Below are positions 6,969 to 16,491 of a stretch of DNA of 64,000 nucleotides, piece after piece. How positions within the stretch are numbered: the stretch's first letter is position 1; every line of letters begins with the position of its first letter. The translations under genes and the position numbers were made by a program. Under the pieces are notes generated by a model, which worked only from the letters and a program-made list of their open reading frames with translations, was not told the DNA's origin and ran no database searches. Location of the stretch: positions 248,001 to 312,000 of the forward strand of contig NZ_LQBL01000027.1 of assembly GCF_001483745.1 (NCBI RefSeq), read 5' to 3'. Origin of the DNA: Serinicoccus chungangensis (lineage in GTDB: Bacteria > Actinomycetota > Actinomycetes > Actinomycetales > Dermatophilaceae).

Positions 6969-8519
6969 TCACTCCCCGCCGTCGGCCAGCTTGGCGTAGC
7001 GGAACGCCGCCCAGAAGTCGCCGCGCACGTAGCGTTCCTCCTCCTGCACGACCAGGTCCCAGGGCCGGGCCCGTCCCTGGGACAGGGCGTGGGCCACGAG
7101 GCTGCGCCGCCGCTGGCTGGCCAGGACCTCCGCCTCCAGCGCGGCGAGGTCGTAGCGGTCCTCGAGCTCGGCCCGCATCGCGGCCGCGTCCTCGGCGTAC
7201 CCGTCCTCCAGCACGACGTTGCGCAGCTCGTGCGGGTCGGCCGCGAGGTCGTAGAGCTGGTCCGGGTCCCCCGGGCAGAGCACCAGCTTCAGCGGGCCGC
7301 GGACGAGGGTCACCTGCGGGTGGTGGGTCCCCTCCGCGAGGTACTCGACGACGACGTCCCGGTCCTGCGGCGAGGCGCCGGCCACCTCCCGCCGCGCGCT
7401 CTCCAGCAGCGAGACACCCGCCCGGGCGCCGCCGACCGGGGTGGGGTCCGCACCCGCGAGCTCGACCAGCGTCGGCAGGACGTCGAGCAGGCTCACCGGG
7501 TTGGCGTAGCGCCCCGGCCGCACGAGGTCGGGCGGCCCGCTCAGGACGAGCGGCACCCGGCTCGACCGCTCGTAGGGCGACATCTTGTACCACAGGCCCC
7601 GTTCGCCCAGCATGTCCCCGTGGTCGCTGGTGAGCACGACCACGGTGCTGTCCGCCAGCCCGAGCAGGTCTAGCCGCGCGAGCAGCGCACCGACCATGTC
7701 GTCGACGTAGCTCACGGCCGCGTAGTAGGCCCGCCGGGCCCGGGCCACCGACCCCGGGTCGGGGTCCTGACGGTCGAGACCGCTCATCGTCCGCAACCGG
7801 TGCGTGTGCGGGTCCTGACCGGCGTCCGGCACCTGGGGGTGGACGGGGTCGGGCACCGCCACCCCCGCGAAGCGCTCCCAGTGCTCCCGCGGCGGTTCGT
7901 AGGGGTCGTGCGGGTGGATGAACGAGGTGACCATGAGGAAGGGCTGCGCCGGGTCCCCGGCCCGGCGGGCCGCCTGGTGGGCCCGGGCCCGGTCGTCGAG
8001 GTGCCGCAGGCTGCGGAAGAGCACCTCGTCGTCGAAGTCCTGCTGCACGGTGGCCGTGGCGGCGCCGGCGGTGAAGACCGGGTCCGCGGCGTGATACCAC
8101 TGCAGCCGCTGGTCCAGCGGCCGGCCCCAGTCGGGGACCATGTCGAGGTCGGCCGGGTAGACGTCCGTGGTCAGGCGCTGCTCGAAACCGTGGTGCTGGT
8201 CCGGGCCGATGAAGTGCATGCGCCCCACCAGCGCGGTGTGGTACCCGGCCGACCGCAGCAGGTGGGCGAAGGTCGGCACCGAGGCCGCGAAGTCGTCGCC
8301 GTTGTCGAAGCACCCGAGCTCGGAGGGCAGCAGCCCCGTCATCATCGACGCCCGGGAGGGCGCGCAGAGCGGGGTCGTGCAGTAGGCGCGGTCGAAGACC
8401 GCACCGTCCTGCGCCAGCGCGTCCATGTGCGGGGTCAGCGCCGCCTCGTCGCCGTAGGCGCCCAACGCCTGCGGGGCGAGCTGGTCGGCCTGGATGACTA
8501 CGATGTTCGGTGCCGTCAT
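6969..8519 (-). CDS. betC: choline-sulfatase
   Basis: A 516-residue type I sulfatase. The formylglycine signature C-x-P-S-R is present as PLCAPSRASMMTG with Cys52. Metal-binding features are visible at IQADQ near the N-terminus and in VLTSDHGDMLGERGLW. Remembered BetC-specific stretches are clear: MHFIGPDQHHGFEQRLTTD, VYPADLDMVPDW and TSFIHPHDPYEP. The predicted reaction is choline-O-sulfate + water to choline + sulfate, in the cytoplasm (no signal peptide). The start at ATG 8517-8519 is chosen because the conserved core (MTAPNIVVIQADQ) begins there; a longer reading from 8588 adds a non-conserved tail. Its activating enzyme is encoded divergently next door, and BCCT carriers flank both, so import of choline-sulfate or choline, activation and hydrolysis appear to be grouped. 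Confidence 0.9.
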   Translation of the reverse strand: MTAPNIVVIQADQLAPQALGAYGDEAALTPHMDALAQDGAVFDRAYCTTPLCAPSRASMMTGLLPSELGCFDNGDDFAASVPTFAHLLRSAGYHTALVGRMHFIGPDQHHGFEQRLTTDVYPADLDMVPDWGRPLDQRLQWYHAADPVFTAGAATATVQQDFDDEVLFRSLRHLDDRARAHQAARRAGDPAQPFLMVTSFIHPHDPYEPPREHWERFAGVAVPDPVHPQVPDAGQDPHTHRLRTMSGLDRQDPDPGSVARARRAYYAAVSYVDDMVGALLARLDLLGLADSTVVVLTSDHGDMLGERGLWYKMSPYERSSRVPLVLSGPPDLVRPGRYANPVSLLDVLPTLVELAGADPTPVGGARAGVSLLESARREVAGASPQDRDVVVEYLAEGTHHPQVTLVRGPLKLVLCPGDPDQLYDLAADPHELRNVVLEDGYAEDAAAMRAELEDRYDLAALEAEVLASQRRRSLVAHALSQGRARPWDLVVQEEERYVRGDFWAAFRYAKLADGGE

Positions 8520-8602
8520 GGGTGCGTCGTTCCCGTCGGTCGTCCGGTCCTGGAGGTGGTGCGGTGGGCGCCTGCTGCGGTCCCGCACGCCCGGACCCGG
8601 GT

Positions 8603-9598
8603 ATGCCGTCCCCCCGGCCGGAGACGTCGCCGCCCCCGAGGACCGACCCCGGGGTGGTCGCCCGGCTGGCCCACCAGGCCCCGTCCCGGCTCACCCTCGT
8701 CGGGCTGCGCGGCGGGACCTTCCGGATGGGCAGCGAGGACGCCCTGGCCTACCCCGGGGACGGCGAGGGTCCGGTGCGGGCGGTGCACGTCGACCCGTTC
8801 GCCCTCTCCCCCACCACCGTCACCGTCGCGGCGTTCGCCGCCTTCGTGCAGGAGACGGGGCACCGCACGGACGCCGAGCGGCACGGCAGCTCCTTCGTGT
8901 TCGTCGGTCTGCTCGCCCCGGAGCACCGGGAGTCCGCTCCCGCCGTGCGGGCCGCCCCGTGGTGGCGCCAGGTGGCCGGGGCGACGTGGTGGGCCCCCGA
9001 GGGACCCGGGTCCAGCGCCGAGGACCGTCCCGACCATCCCGTCACCCACGTCTCGCAGGCGGATGCGCTGGCCTACGCCCGGTGGGTGGGCGCCCGGCTG
9101 CCGACCGAGGCGGAGTGGGAGCTCGCGGCGCGTGGCGGCCTGGACCAGCAGCCCTACCCCTGGGGCGCGGAGCGTGAGCCGGGCGGCCGGCCCCTGATGA
9201 ACACCTTCTCGGGCACCTTCCCGGACGGCCCCGACGCACCTGTGGGCACGGTGCCCGTGGACGCCTACCCGGCGAACGGCTTCGGTCTGCACCAGATGAC
9301 CGGGAACGTGTGGGAGTGGACCTCCGGCGCCTTCGGCGCGGGCAGCGCCGACCCCGTCCTGCGGGGTGGCTCCTACCTCTGCCACGCGTCCTACTGCCGC
9401 CGCTACCGCACCTCCGCCCGCACCAGCGCGACCGCGGACAGCTCGCTGGCTCACACCGGGTTCCGGTTGGCGGCGTCGTCCCGGGGTGAGCCCTCGGCAG
9501 GCGGGGCCTCCTCCGGCTCCGCGGCCTCCTCCGGCCCGGGGGCACCCTCCTCCGTGTCGTCGGCGGTCCACCCGTCGCCCCACTCGCCGGTCTCGTAG
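8603..9598 (+). CDS. formylglycine-generating enzyme (sulfatase-activating, SUMF1-like)
   Basis: A 331-residue FGE-sulfatase domain protein. Recognisable elements are GGTFRMGSEDALAYPGDGE, HPVTHVSQADALAYARWVGA, RLPTEAEWELAARGG, NGFGLHQMTGNVWEW and the active-site pair Cys260-x4-Cys265 in LCHASYCRRYR, the spacing seen in true oxygen-dependent FGEs. It oxidises the sulfatase active-site Cys to formylglycine; the obvious client is the divergent choline-sulfatase. ATG 8603 is chosen because the conserved core starts ~25 residues later; the upstream ribosome site is poor, and GTG codons a few residues further on are alternatives. The last ~45 residues, after the terminal TGFRLAAS motif, overlap the 3' end of the convergent second BCCT gene by 148 bp. 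Confidence 0.88.
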   Translation: MPSPRPETSPPPRTDPGVVARLAHQAPSRLTLVGLRGGTFRMGSEDALAYPGDGEGPVRAVHVDPFALSPTTVTVAAFAAFVQETGHRTDAERHGSSFVFVGLLAPEHRESAPAVRAAPWWRQVAGATWWAPEGPGSSAEDRPDHPVTHVSQADALAYARWVGARLPTEAEWELAARGGLDQQPYPWGAEREPGGRPLMNTFSGTFPDGPDAPVGTVPVDAYPANGFGLHQMTGNVWEWTSGAFGAGSADPVLRGGSYLCHASYCRRYRTSARTSATADSSLAHTGFRLAASSRGEPSAGGASSGSAASSGPGAPSSVSSAVHPSPHSPVS

Positions 9599-11463
9599 TC
9601 GTAGTCCACCGGGTCGCCGTTCTCGTCGGTGCGGCGGTACCACTCCGTGTAGTTCTCGTGCTCGGAGTCGACCTCCGCCCCGGCGCCGCCCCCCGGGCGG
9701 GCGTGCACGACCTCGAGGGCGAAGTCGTCGCCGTACTGGTCCACGCCCTCGACGACGGCGTTGCGGACGGCGTTCTCGGCATACAGGTGGCGCAGCGTGA
9801 GCGGGTCGGTCCGCAGGTCCCGGAACCACGCCACGATGATGAGCAGCATCACCAGCGCGAACGGCACCGCGGTGACGATGACCAGCTGCTGCAGCCCCTC
9901 CAGCGCGGTCGCGTCACCGAGCGAGAGCATGACCACGGCGATCCCCGACATGACCAGACCCCAGAACACCACCACCCACCGGCGGGGGTTCTGGTCGCCG
10001 TTGCTGGCGAGCATGCCCATGACCACCGAGGCCGAGTCGGCCGAGGTGATGAAGAAGATGGACAGCACCACGATGACGACGTAGGGCAGCCACCCGACGT
10101 AGGGAAGGTTGTCCAGGACGGCGAAGAACACCTCGGCGGGCGCCAGGTCGGCGCTCATGCCCGGCAGCCCCTCGCGGTACATCCAGATCGAGGTGCCGCC
10201 CATGATCCCGTAGGCGACGAAGAGCAGGGACGAGGGGATGAGGATGGTCCCCAGCAGGAACTGGCGGACCGTCCGCCCGCGCGAGATGCGGGCGATGAAG
10301 ATCCCGACGAAGGGCGACCAGGAGATCCACCACGCCCAGTAGTACACGGTCCAGGCGGACTGGTAGGTCTGGGTCTCCTCACCCCACGACAGCGAGCGGC
10401 CCATCATGTCGAACATCGACCCGAGGTACTCCATCATCGCCGAGGGCAGCAGGTTCATGAGGAACAGCGTCGGCCCGAGGAAGAGCACGAGGCCGACGAT
10501 GCCGACCGTGAGCACGATGTTGATGCTGGACAGGTAGCGGATGCCCCGGGCGACCCCGGAGACCGCGGAGACGATGAAGCCGACGGTGAGCACCAGGATG
10601 ATGACGACCAGGACGGTGTTGGTCAGCTCGTCGACGCCGGACACGATGCTCACCCCTGCCCCGATCTGCATCGCGGCGATGCCCAGGGCGGCGGCGGTGC
10701 CGAACAGGGTCGCGATGATCGCGAAGATGTCCACCAGCTTGCCGGCGAAGCCCTCCGCGTGTCGGGCACCGAAGAGGCTGCGGAAGATCGAGGACATGAG
10801 CAGGCTGCGCCCGCGCCGGTAGGCGGCGTAGGCCACCGCTCCCCCGACGAGGGCGTACATCGCCCAGGCGTGGAACCCCCAGTGGAAGTAGGTCTGCGCC
10901 ATCGCCCGGTGCAGCGCCTCGGTCGACTCCGCCTCGTTCGTCAGCGGGGGCGGGGTGACGAAGTAGGTGAGCGGCTCGGAGGGGCCGAAGAAGAGCACGC
11001 CGATCCCGATGCCGGCGGCGAAGAGCATCGCCACCCAGGCGAAGGTGCTGAACTCCGGCGTCTCGCCGTCCTTGCCCAGCGGGATCCGGCCGTAGGGCGA
11101 GAACGCGATGATGAGCAGCGCCACGAGGATGATGATCGCCACGCTGTTGAACAGCCAGCCCAGGTTCGTCGTCGCCCACGAGAAGGCGGCTGCGGAGACC
11201 CGGGCGACGCCCTCGGAGTCCGCCACGCCCCAGATGACGAAGGCGACGGTGAGCACGCCGGCCAGCGCGAAGACCGTCATGCTCAGGCTGTAGCGGCGCC
11301 GCTGCTCGTCCACCGAGATCCCGGGGACGAGGGCAGGGTGGATGTCGTGCGGGTACCTCGGGCGCTGGTAGTCGAGCTTGCCGAGGGAGGCCCCGGCCCG
11401 TCGTCCGGCCTGGCGGGCGTCCTGGGCGATCGTCGTGCGGGGCGGTGGTCGGTCCTCTGCCAT
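9451..11463 (-). CDS. BCCT family transporter 2 (BetP/BetT-like, with acidic C-terminal tail)
   Basis: A 670-residue BCCT carrier with ~12 TM helices. The substrate/ion segment AAGIGIGVLFFGPSEPLTYF is of the classical Na+-coupled BetP kind, and YYWAWWISWSPFVGIFIA is followed by RISRGRTVRQF. A long soluble C-terminus (~120 residues) ends in a very acidic stretch rich in Glu, Pro and Ala; tails of this sort serve in osmosensing in BetP relatives. ATG 11461-11463 is preferred over 11509-11511 because AGAGAAGG lies eight bases upstream. The gene is convergent with the FGE gene and its tail codons overlap that gene. Probable substrates are glycine betaine or choline. No GntR-type palindrome was seen upstream, so it may be regulated differently from BCCT 1. 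Confidence 0.87.
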   Translation of the reverse strand: MAEDRPPPRTTIAQDARQAGRRAGASLGKLDYQRPRYPHDIHPALVPGISVDEQRRRYSLSMTVFALAGVLTVAFVIWGVADSEGVARVSAAAFSWATTNLGWLFNSVAIIILVALLIIAFSPYGRIPLGKDGETPEFSTFAWVAMLFAAGIGIGVLFFGPSEPLTYFVTPPPLTNEAESTEALHRAMAQTYFHWGFHAWAMYALVGGAVAYAAYRRGRSLLMSSIFRSLFGARHAEGFAGKLVDIFAIIATLFGTAAALGIAAMQIGAGVSIVSGVDELTNTVLVVIILVLTVGFIVSAVSGVARGIRYLSSINIVLTVGIVGLVLFLGPTLFLMNLLPSAMMEYLGSMFDMMGRSLSWGEETQTYQSAWTVYYWAWWISWSPFVGIFIARISRGRTVRQFLLGTILIPSSLLFVAYGIMGGTSIWMYREGLPGMSADLAPAEVFFAVLDNLPYVGWLPYVVIVVLSIFFITSADSASVVMGMLASNGDQNPRRWVVVFWGLVMSGIAVVMLSLGDATALEGLQQLVIVTAVPFALVMLLIIVAWFRDLRTDPLTLRHLYAENAVRNAVVEGVDQYGDDFALEVVHARPGGGAGAEVDSEHENYTEWYRRTDENGDPVDYDYETGEWGDGWTADDTEEGAPGPEEAAEPEEAPPAEGSPRDDAANRNPV

Positions 11464-11616
11464 GACGGTGGCCTTCTCTGGGTTCGTCGCGGTGTCGAGA
11501 CCCTGGCGCACAGGTGGCGCGCCGGGCGGAGGTCCACCGCCCGGGGGACGGCGTGGGGCGAACGTTAACAGCGGCCACCCAGGCTGTCACCCGTCCGACA
11601 GGCCCCGGACACGACG

Positions 11617-11653
11617 AAGCCCTGGCGAGAGAGAACCTCTCACCAGGGCTTTT
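11617..11653. terminator. stem-loop terminator next to tRNA-Pro
   Basis: AAGCCCTGG (11617-11625) pairs with CCAGGGCTT (11643-11651), with an inner GAGAG/CTCTC pairing and a short loop. The stem lies 3 bp below the 3' end of the tRNA gene and upstream of the BCCT 2 start, so it should end tRNA transcription on the minus strand; the T-run is on the plus side, making it potentially bidirectional. Confidence 0.65.
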
Positions 11654-11655
11654 CG

Positions 11656-11729
<74 letters not shown>

Positions 11730-11805
11730 TTGTTCTGTTGTCCGCCCGGCTGGGCGAGGATCAGGTTAGCCCATCGGTGCCCGGCTGACCCAATCCCCGG
11801 GTGGG

Positions 11806-13335
11806 TCAGCGGCGGCGCTTCTCCCGCACCCGCACCGAGATCTCGATCGGGGTCCCGGCGAAGCCGAACTGCTCCCGCAGCCGACGCTCCAGGAACCGCC
11901 GGTACCCCGCCTCGATGAAGCCCGAGGCGAAGATGACGAACTTCGGTGGGCGGGTGTCGGCCTGGGTCGCGAACAGCACCCTCGGCTGCTTGCCGCTGCG
12001 CACCGGGTGCGGGTGCCCGGCCACGACCTCCCCGAGGAAGGCGTTGAGCCGGGCCGTGGGGATCCGTCGGTCCCAGGAGGCCAGCGCCGTGTCGAGCGCG
12101 GGCACGAGCTTGGCGACGTTGCGCCCGGTGGCCGCGGAGATGTTGACCCGTGGGGCCCAGGTGATCTGGACCAGCTCGCGCTCGATCTCCCGCTCGAGGT
12201 AGTAGCGCCGCTCCTCGTCCAGGGTGTCCCACTTGTTGTAGGCCACCACCAGCGCCCGCCCGGCATCCACGACCTGCTGGATGACCCGGATGTCCTGCTC
12301 GGCGATGGGCTCGGAGACGTCCACCAGGACGACGGCCACCTCGGCCTTCTCCAGCGCGGCCTGGGTGCGCAGCGAGGCGTAGAAGTCGGCCCCCCGCGTC
12401 TGGTGCACCCGCCGGCGGATGCCCGCGGTGTCGACGAAGCGCCATACCCTCCCGTCGTCACCGAGCTCGATGAGCTCGTCGACCGGGTCGCGGGTGGTCC
12501 CGGCCACGTCGTCGACGACGACCCGGTCGGTCCCGGCCAGCTTGTTGAGCAACGAGGACTTGCCGACGTTGGGGCGCCCGACGAGAGCGACCCGTCGCGG
12601 TCCGCCGCGCTCGCCGACCCCGGCCACCGCCGAGGTCTCCGGCAGCACGTCGAGCAGCGCGTCGAGGACGTCACCGGACCCGCGCCCGTGCAGGGCGGAC
12701 ACCGGCCACGGCTGCCCCAGGCCCAGGCTCCACAGCATCGCCGCGTCCGCCTCGAAGCGCTGGTCGTCGACCTTGTTGGCGACCAGCACGACCGGCTTGC
12801 CCGAGCGCCGCAGCAGCCGGACCACCTGCTCGTCGGTGTCGGTCGCGCCGACCGTGGCGTCGACGACGAACATCACCGCGTCGGCCAGCTCCACGGCGAC
12901 CTCGGCCTGCTCGGCGACCCGCAGGTGGATGCCCCGCGCGTCGACCTCCCAGCCGCCGGTGTCCACGACGGTGAACCGCCGACCGGACCACTCCGCGTCG
13001 TAGGCGACCCGGTCACGGGTGACGCCGGGGACGTCCTCGACGACCGCCTCGCGGCGCCCGATGATCCGGTTGACCAGGCTGGACTTGCCGACGTTGGGGC
13101 GGCCGACGATCGCCACGACCGGGCGGCCGCCCGCAGCGGACTCCTCGTCCTCCGGGAGCTCGCCGCGCTCGACCAGCGCCTGGTCCTCCTCGGAGAGCTC
13201 GAAGTCGACGAGCCCCGCCCGCAGCGCCTGCTCCAGCGCCTCGTCCTGCTCGCTGGGCTCCAGGTCGGGCAGCCCGTCGGGGTCACCGGCGGTCCACTCG
13301 ACCTCGACGTCCCCGTCGTCCTGCGGCCCGCTCAT
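11806..13335 (-). CDS. der: ribosome-associated GTPase Der (EngA)
   Basis: A 509-residue protein with two tandem Era-like GTPase domains and a C-terminal KH-like domain. The first G domain has [21 protein letters not shown] and NKVD; the second has [20 protein letters not shown] and NKWD. Der acts in 50S subunit assembly. An acidic N-terminal extension of ~65 residues precedes the first P-loop, common in actinobacterial Der. ATG 13333-13335 overlaps the stop of the SufE-like gene (ATGA), so der ends an operon reading cmk, sulfurtransferase, sufE-like, der. Confidence 0.95.
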   Translation of the reverse strand: MSGPQDDGDVEVEWTAGDPDGLPDLEPSEQDEALEQALRAGLVDFELSEEDQALVERGELPEDEESAAGGRPVVAIVGRPNVGKSSLVNRIIGRREAVVEDVPGVTRDRVAYDAEWSGRRFTVVDTGGWEVDARGIHLRVAEQAEVAVELADAVMFVVDATVGATDTDEQVVRLLRRSGKPVVLVANKVDDQRFEADAAMLWSLGLGQPWPVSALHGRGSGDVLDALLDVLPETSAVAGVGERGGPRRVALVGRPNVGKSSLLNKLAGTDRVVVDDVAGTTRDPVDELIELGDDGRVWRFVDTAGIRRRVHQTRGADFYASLRTQAALEKAEVAVVLVDVSEPIAEQDIRVIQQVVDAGRALVVAYNKWDTLDEERRYYLEREIERELVQITWAPRVNISAATGRNVAKLVPALDTALASWDRRIPTARLNAFLGEVVAGHPHPVRSGKQPRVLFATQADTRPPKFVIFASGFIEAGYRRFLERRLREQFGFAGTPIEISVRVREKRRR

Positions 13336-13820
13336 GCGCTCCCCTGCTCGGACTCGGCGGTACGGGCGTCGTCGCGCAGCCGCACCTGCCGCTTGATCCG
13401 GCCCAGCATGCCGACCATGCCCCGCATGCGCAGCGGCGAGACCGCCTCGGCGAGACCGAACCGGTAGGGCGCGTCGTCGGGCACGTCGAGCACCTGCCGG
13501 GCCGGCAGCCCGTCCAGGCTCTCGTGGAGGATCCCCGCGAAGCCGCGGGTGGTGGGTGCCTCGGGCGGGGCGTCGAAGAACAGCCGGACGGTGTGCTCCG
13601 GGTCACCCTCGACCTCGACCGCGAGGAAGAGCGGCGACTGGCACTCGTCGACCCGCTCCATGGTGTCCAGGCTGCCGTCGTAGCGCTCGGGCAGCGCCGG
13701 CAGCTCGCGCGAGAGCTCCAGCAGCAGCTGCAGCCGCTCGGGCTGGCTCACCGCGTGGAAGTCCTCGGCGAGCTCGGCCATCGCCTCGGGCAGGTCGGTG
13801 CGCTCGGTGTCCTCAGGCAT
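13332..13820 (-). CDS. SufE family protein (cysteine desulfurase sulfur acceptor)
   Basis: A 162-residue SufE-fold protein: [15 protein letters not shown] at the N-terminus, the acceptor-cysteine loop [17 protein letters not shown] and a C-terminal [19 protein letters not shown]. SufE proteins take persulfide sulfur from a cysteine desulfurase and pass it on. The Cys in ECQSP is the expected acceptor. It starts three bases below the stop of the sulfurtransferase gene and overlaps der by four bases, so sulfurtransferase and SufE-like protein are made together, suggesting a sulfur-relay pair separate from the suf operon. Confidence 0.85.
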   Translation of the reverse strand: MPEDTERTDLPEAMAELAEDFHAVSQPERLQLLLELSRELPALPERYDGSLDTMERVDECQSPLFLAVEVEGDPEHTVRLFFDAPPEAPTTRGFAGILHESLDGLPARQVLDVPDDAPYRFGLAEAVSPLRMRGMVGMLGRIKRQVRLRDDARTAESEQGSA

Positions 13821-13823
13821 ACC

Positions 13824-14693
13824 TCACCGCTCCACGGGCACGCCGACGGAGTTGCCCCACTCGGTCCAGCTGCCGTCGTAGTTGCGCACCTTCTCGAAGC
13901 CCAGCAGGTGGGTCAGGACGAACCAGGTGTGGCTGGAGCGCTCGCCGATCCGGCAGTAGGCGACGACGTCGTCCGACGCGGACAGCCCCTGCTCCTCGAG
14001 GTAGAGGGCCTCGAGCTCCTCCCGCGAGCGGAAGGTGCCGTCCTCGTTGGCCGCGCGGGCCCACGGCACGGACCTGGCGCCCGGGATGTGCCCGCCCCGC
14101 ATGGCGCCCTCCTGGGGGTAGTCCGGCATGTGCAGCAGCTCGCCGGAGAACTCCCCCGGTGAACGCACGTCGACCAGGGGCTGGCCGAGGTGGTCGAGCA
14201 CGTCGGCCTTGAACGCCCGCACGGCGCTGTCGTCGCGGTCCACGACGGGGTAGTCGACGGGGGTGACCTCGGGCACGTCGGTGGTGAGCTCGCGGCCCTC
14301 CTCGACCCACTTGGCCCGGCCCCCGTCGAGCAGCCGCACGTCCTCGTGGCCGAACAGGGTCAGCACCCACAGGGCGTAGGCCGCCCACCAGTTGGACTTG
14401 TCACCGTAGATGACGACCGTGGTGTCGCGGGCGATGCCCCGCTCGGACATCACCTGCGCGAACCGCTCGCCGTCGACGTAGTCCCGCGTCAGAGGGTCGT
14501 TGAGGTCGGTGTGCCAGTCCAGCTTCCGGGCGCCGGGGACGTGCCCGGTGTCGTAGAGCAGGACGTCCTCGTCGGACTCCAGGACGACCACGCCCTCGTC
14601 GTCCAGGTGCTCGGCCAGCCACGCGGTGGTGACCAGCCGCTCGGGGTGGGCGTAGGCCTGGATCTTGTCGTTGGTGCTCGTGCTCGTGCTCAT
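13824..14693 (-). CDS. thiosulfate/3-mercaptopyruvate sulfurtransferase (two rhodanese domains)
   Basis: A 289-residue tandem rhodanese. The N-terminal, non-catalytic domain contains [20 protein letters not shown]; the catalytic domain ends in the active-site loop [18 protein letters not shown], with Cys in the CRIGERS loop typical of actinobacterial SseA/CysA-type enzymes. It transfers sulfane sulfur from thiosulfate (or mercaptopyruvate) to a thiol acceptor, plausibly the SufE-like protein encoded directly downstream. ATG 14691-14693 has AGGAG upstream. The pair sits between cmk and der, which are usually direct neighbours. Confidence 0.88.
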   Translation of the reverse strand: MSTSTSTNDKIQAYAHPERLVTTAWLAEHLDDEGVVVLESDEDVLLYDTGHVPGARKLDWHTDLNDPLTRDYVDGERFAQVMSERGIARDTTVVIYGDKSNWWAAYALWVLTLFGHEDVRLLDGGRAKWVEEGRELTTDVPEVTPVDYPVVDRDDSAVRAFKADVLDHLGQPLVDVRSPGEFSGELLHMPDYPQEGAMRGGHIPGARSVPWARAANEDGTFRSREELEALYLEEQGLSASDDVVAYCRIGERSSHTWFVLTHLLGFEKVRNYDGSWTEWGNSVGVPVER

Positions 14694-14707
14694 GTTCTGG
14701 GTGCTCC

Positions 14708-15442
14708 TCACGCGTCGGGGTCGGGAGTGTGCGGTGCCTGCGGCTCGGTCTGCGCCACGACCTCGCCCCGGACCAGGGCGAGCACGGCCGCGACGACCTC
14801 GTCGAAGGTCAGGTCTGAGGTGTCCAACGTCACGACCCCGTCCGCGGCTTCCATGAAGGCGCTGACGGTGGAGTCCTGCTCGTCGCGGCGGACGATCTGG
14901 TCGCGGGTGGCGGCCACCTGGTCGGCGTCGGCGCCCCCGTGCAGCTCGGTGGACCGCCGCGCCAGACGGGCCTCCTCCGAGGCCGTCAGCAGCACGCGGT
15001 GCTCGGCGTCCGGTGCGACGACGGTGGTGATGTCGCGGCCCTCGGCGACGATGCCGCCACGCTCCTCGCGCTGGGCGCCGATGACCTCCCGCTGCCGGCG
15101 GCGCAGCTCGGCCCGCACGTCCAGGTTGGTCGCGACGGCGGACACCTGCTCGGTGACCCGCTGCTCGCGGATCGCGCCGGTGACGTCCGTGCCGCCCACC
15201 GTGACGCTCTGGCCGTCGGGGTCGGTCGGCACGTCCAGGGGCAGGTCGCGCGCGGCCTGGGTCACGGCCTCCCCGTCGTCCAGGTCCAGGCCCTGCTCGA
15301 GGCAGTGCCACGCCAGCGCGCGGTACATCGCGCCGGTGTCCAGGTAGGCCAGGCCCAGCTCCCTCGCCACCGCCCTGGACACGGAGGACTTACCGGACCC
15401 GCTGGGTCCGTCGATGGCGATGGTGAGGGGGGTGTGCGGCAC
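14708..15442 (-). CDS. cmk: cytidylate kinase
   Basis: A 244-residue (d)CMP kinase: P-loop [17 protein letters not shown], the substrate segment [15 protein letters not shown], and [30 protein letters not shown]. It phosphorylates CMP and dCMP with ATP. Length is normal for the family with a short extra C-terminal tail. ATG 15440-15442. It is the first of the cmk-sulfurtransferase-sufE-der group and lies 68 bp below rluB, matching the actinobacterial scpA-scpB-rluB-cmk-der order apart from the inserted pair. Confidence 0.95.
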   Translation of the reverse strand: MPHTPLTIAIDGPSGSGKSSVSRAVARELGLAYLDTGAMYRALAWHCLEQGLDLDDGEAVTQAARDLPLDVPTDPDGQSVTVGGTDVTGAIREQRVTEQVSAVATNLDVRAELRRRQREVIGAQREERGGIVAEGRDITTVVAPDAEHRVLLTASEEARLARRSTELHGGADADQVAATRDQIVRRDEQDSTVSAFMEAADGVVTLDTSDLTFDEVVAAVLALVRGEVVAQTEPQAPHTPDPDA

Positions 15443-15510
15443 GCCTCCAGCCTAACGGCCGGACCAGGATGTCCCGCATCGGTCGCTCGGCGCACCCGGC
15501 CGTCCCCGCC

Positions 15511-16491
15511 CTACTCCCCCGCCGAGCGGTAGAGCTGCGCGACCTCCTCGGCGGAGAGCGCGCGGTACTTGCCCGGACGCAGCTCGGCGAGCCGGATCGG
15601 CCCGATCTGGACGCGGGAGAGGGCCTCGACGGGGTAGCCGACCTCCTCCATCATCCGACGCACGATGTGCTTGCGGCCCTCGTGCAGCACGACCTCGATG
15701 ATGGAGTGGCCCGGGATGTCGTCGACGAGGCGGAAGCTGTCGGCCCTGGCCAGCCCGTCCTCCAGCTGGACGCCGTCGCGCAGCTGCTTGCCGACACCGG
15801 GTCCGACGACGCCGTGCACCTGGGCGACGTAGGTCTTGGGGACGCCGTAGGCCGGGTGCTGCAGCTTGTGCGCGAGGTCGCCGTCATTGGTGAGCAGCAG
15901 CAGGCCCTCGGTGTCGACGTCCAGGCGCCCGACGTGGAAGAGCCGCTGGGACAGGTGGCCGACGTAGTCGGTCAGGCAGGGGCGCCCCTCGTCGTCCTCC
16001 ATGGTGGAGACGACCCCGGCCGGCTTGTTGAAGGCGAGGTAGACCTTGTCGGTGTCCACGACGACGCGGTCGCCGTCGACGTGGACGGTCTGCCTGGAGG
16101 GGTCCACGCGGACGCCCAGCTCGACCACGACCTGCCCGTCGACCTCGACGCGGCCCTCCTCGATGAGCTTCTCGCAGGCCCGGCGGCTGCCGAAGCCGGC
16201 GCCGGCCAGCAGCTTCTGCAGGCGCACGCCCTCCGGGCTGTGGACGTCGCGGGACGCCGGGTCCGGCGGGGTGCTGGGCCGGCGGCGGCGCGGGGGCCGG
16301 CTGCCCCCGGCCCGGCGGGGGCCGGCGCCACCTCCCTGGGCGGGGACGCCGGGGCCGGCGCCACGTCCGCCGGAGCGGCCGCCTCCGGAGCGACCGCCGC
16401 CGGAGCGACCGCCTCCGGATCGACCGCCCCCACGAGGTGCGCCCGTGCCACCGCCACGGGATCCGGGGCGCTGCTGCTTGCCGTTGCTCAT
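15511..16491 (-). CDS. rluB: rRNA pseudouridine synthase (RluB/RsuA family) with Gly/Arg-rich N-terminal tail
   Basis: A 326-residue protein. Residues ~1-85 are a low-complexity Gly/Arg/Ser/Pro tail with repeated GGGRS units; then an S4 RNA-binding domain (VRLQKLLAGAGFGSRRACEK) and the RsuA-family catalytic domain with the nucleophile Asp in GRLDVDTEGLLLLTNDGD. It converts a uridine in 23S rRNA to pseudouridine. ATG 16489-16491 overlaps the scpB stop (ATGA), so it is coupled to the condensin genes as in other actinobacteria. The tail is RGG-box-like and probably adds RNA affinity; this is inference. Confidence 0.93.
   Translation of the reverse strand: MSNGKQQRPGSRGGGTGAPRGGGRSGGGRSGGGRSGGGRSGGRGAGPGVPAQGGGAGPRRAGGSRPPRRRRPSTPPDPASRDVHSPEGVRLQKLLAGAGFGSRRACEKLIEEGRVEVDGQVVVELGVRVDPSRQTVHVDGDRVVVDTDKVYLAFNKPAGVVSTMEDDEGRPCLTDYVGHLSQRLFHVGRLDVDTEGLLLLTNDGDLAHKLQHPAYGVPKTYVAQVHGVVGPGVGKQLRDGVQLEDGLARADSFRLVDDIPGHSIIEVVLHEGRKHIVRRMMEEVGYPVEALSRVQIGPIRLAELRPGKYRALSAEEVAQLYRSAGE
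16367..16428 (-). repeat. 15-bp tandem repeat inside rluB (GGGRS pentapeptides)
   Basis: Four consecutive units of about 15 bp, pattern (CG/CT)CCGGAGCGACCGC on the plus strand, encode the pentapeptide repeats of the RluB N-terminal tail. Slippage could change the copy number without breaking the frame. Confidence 0.7.
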
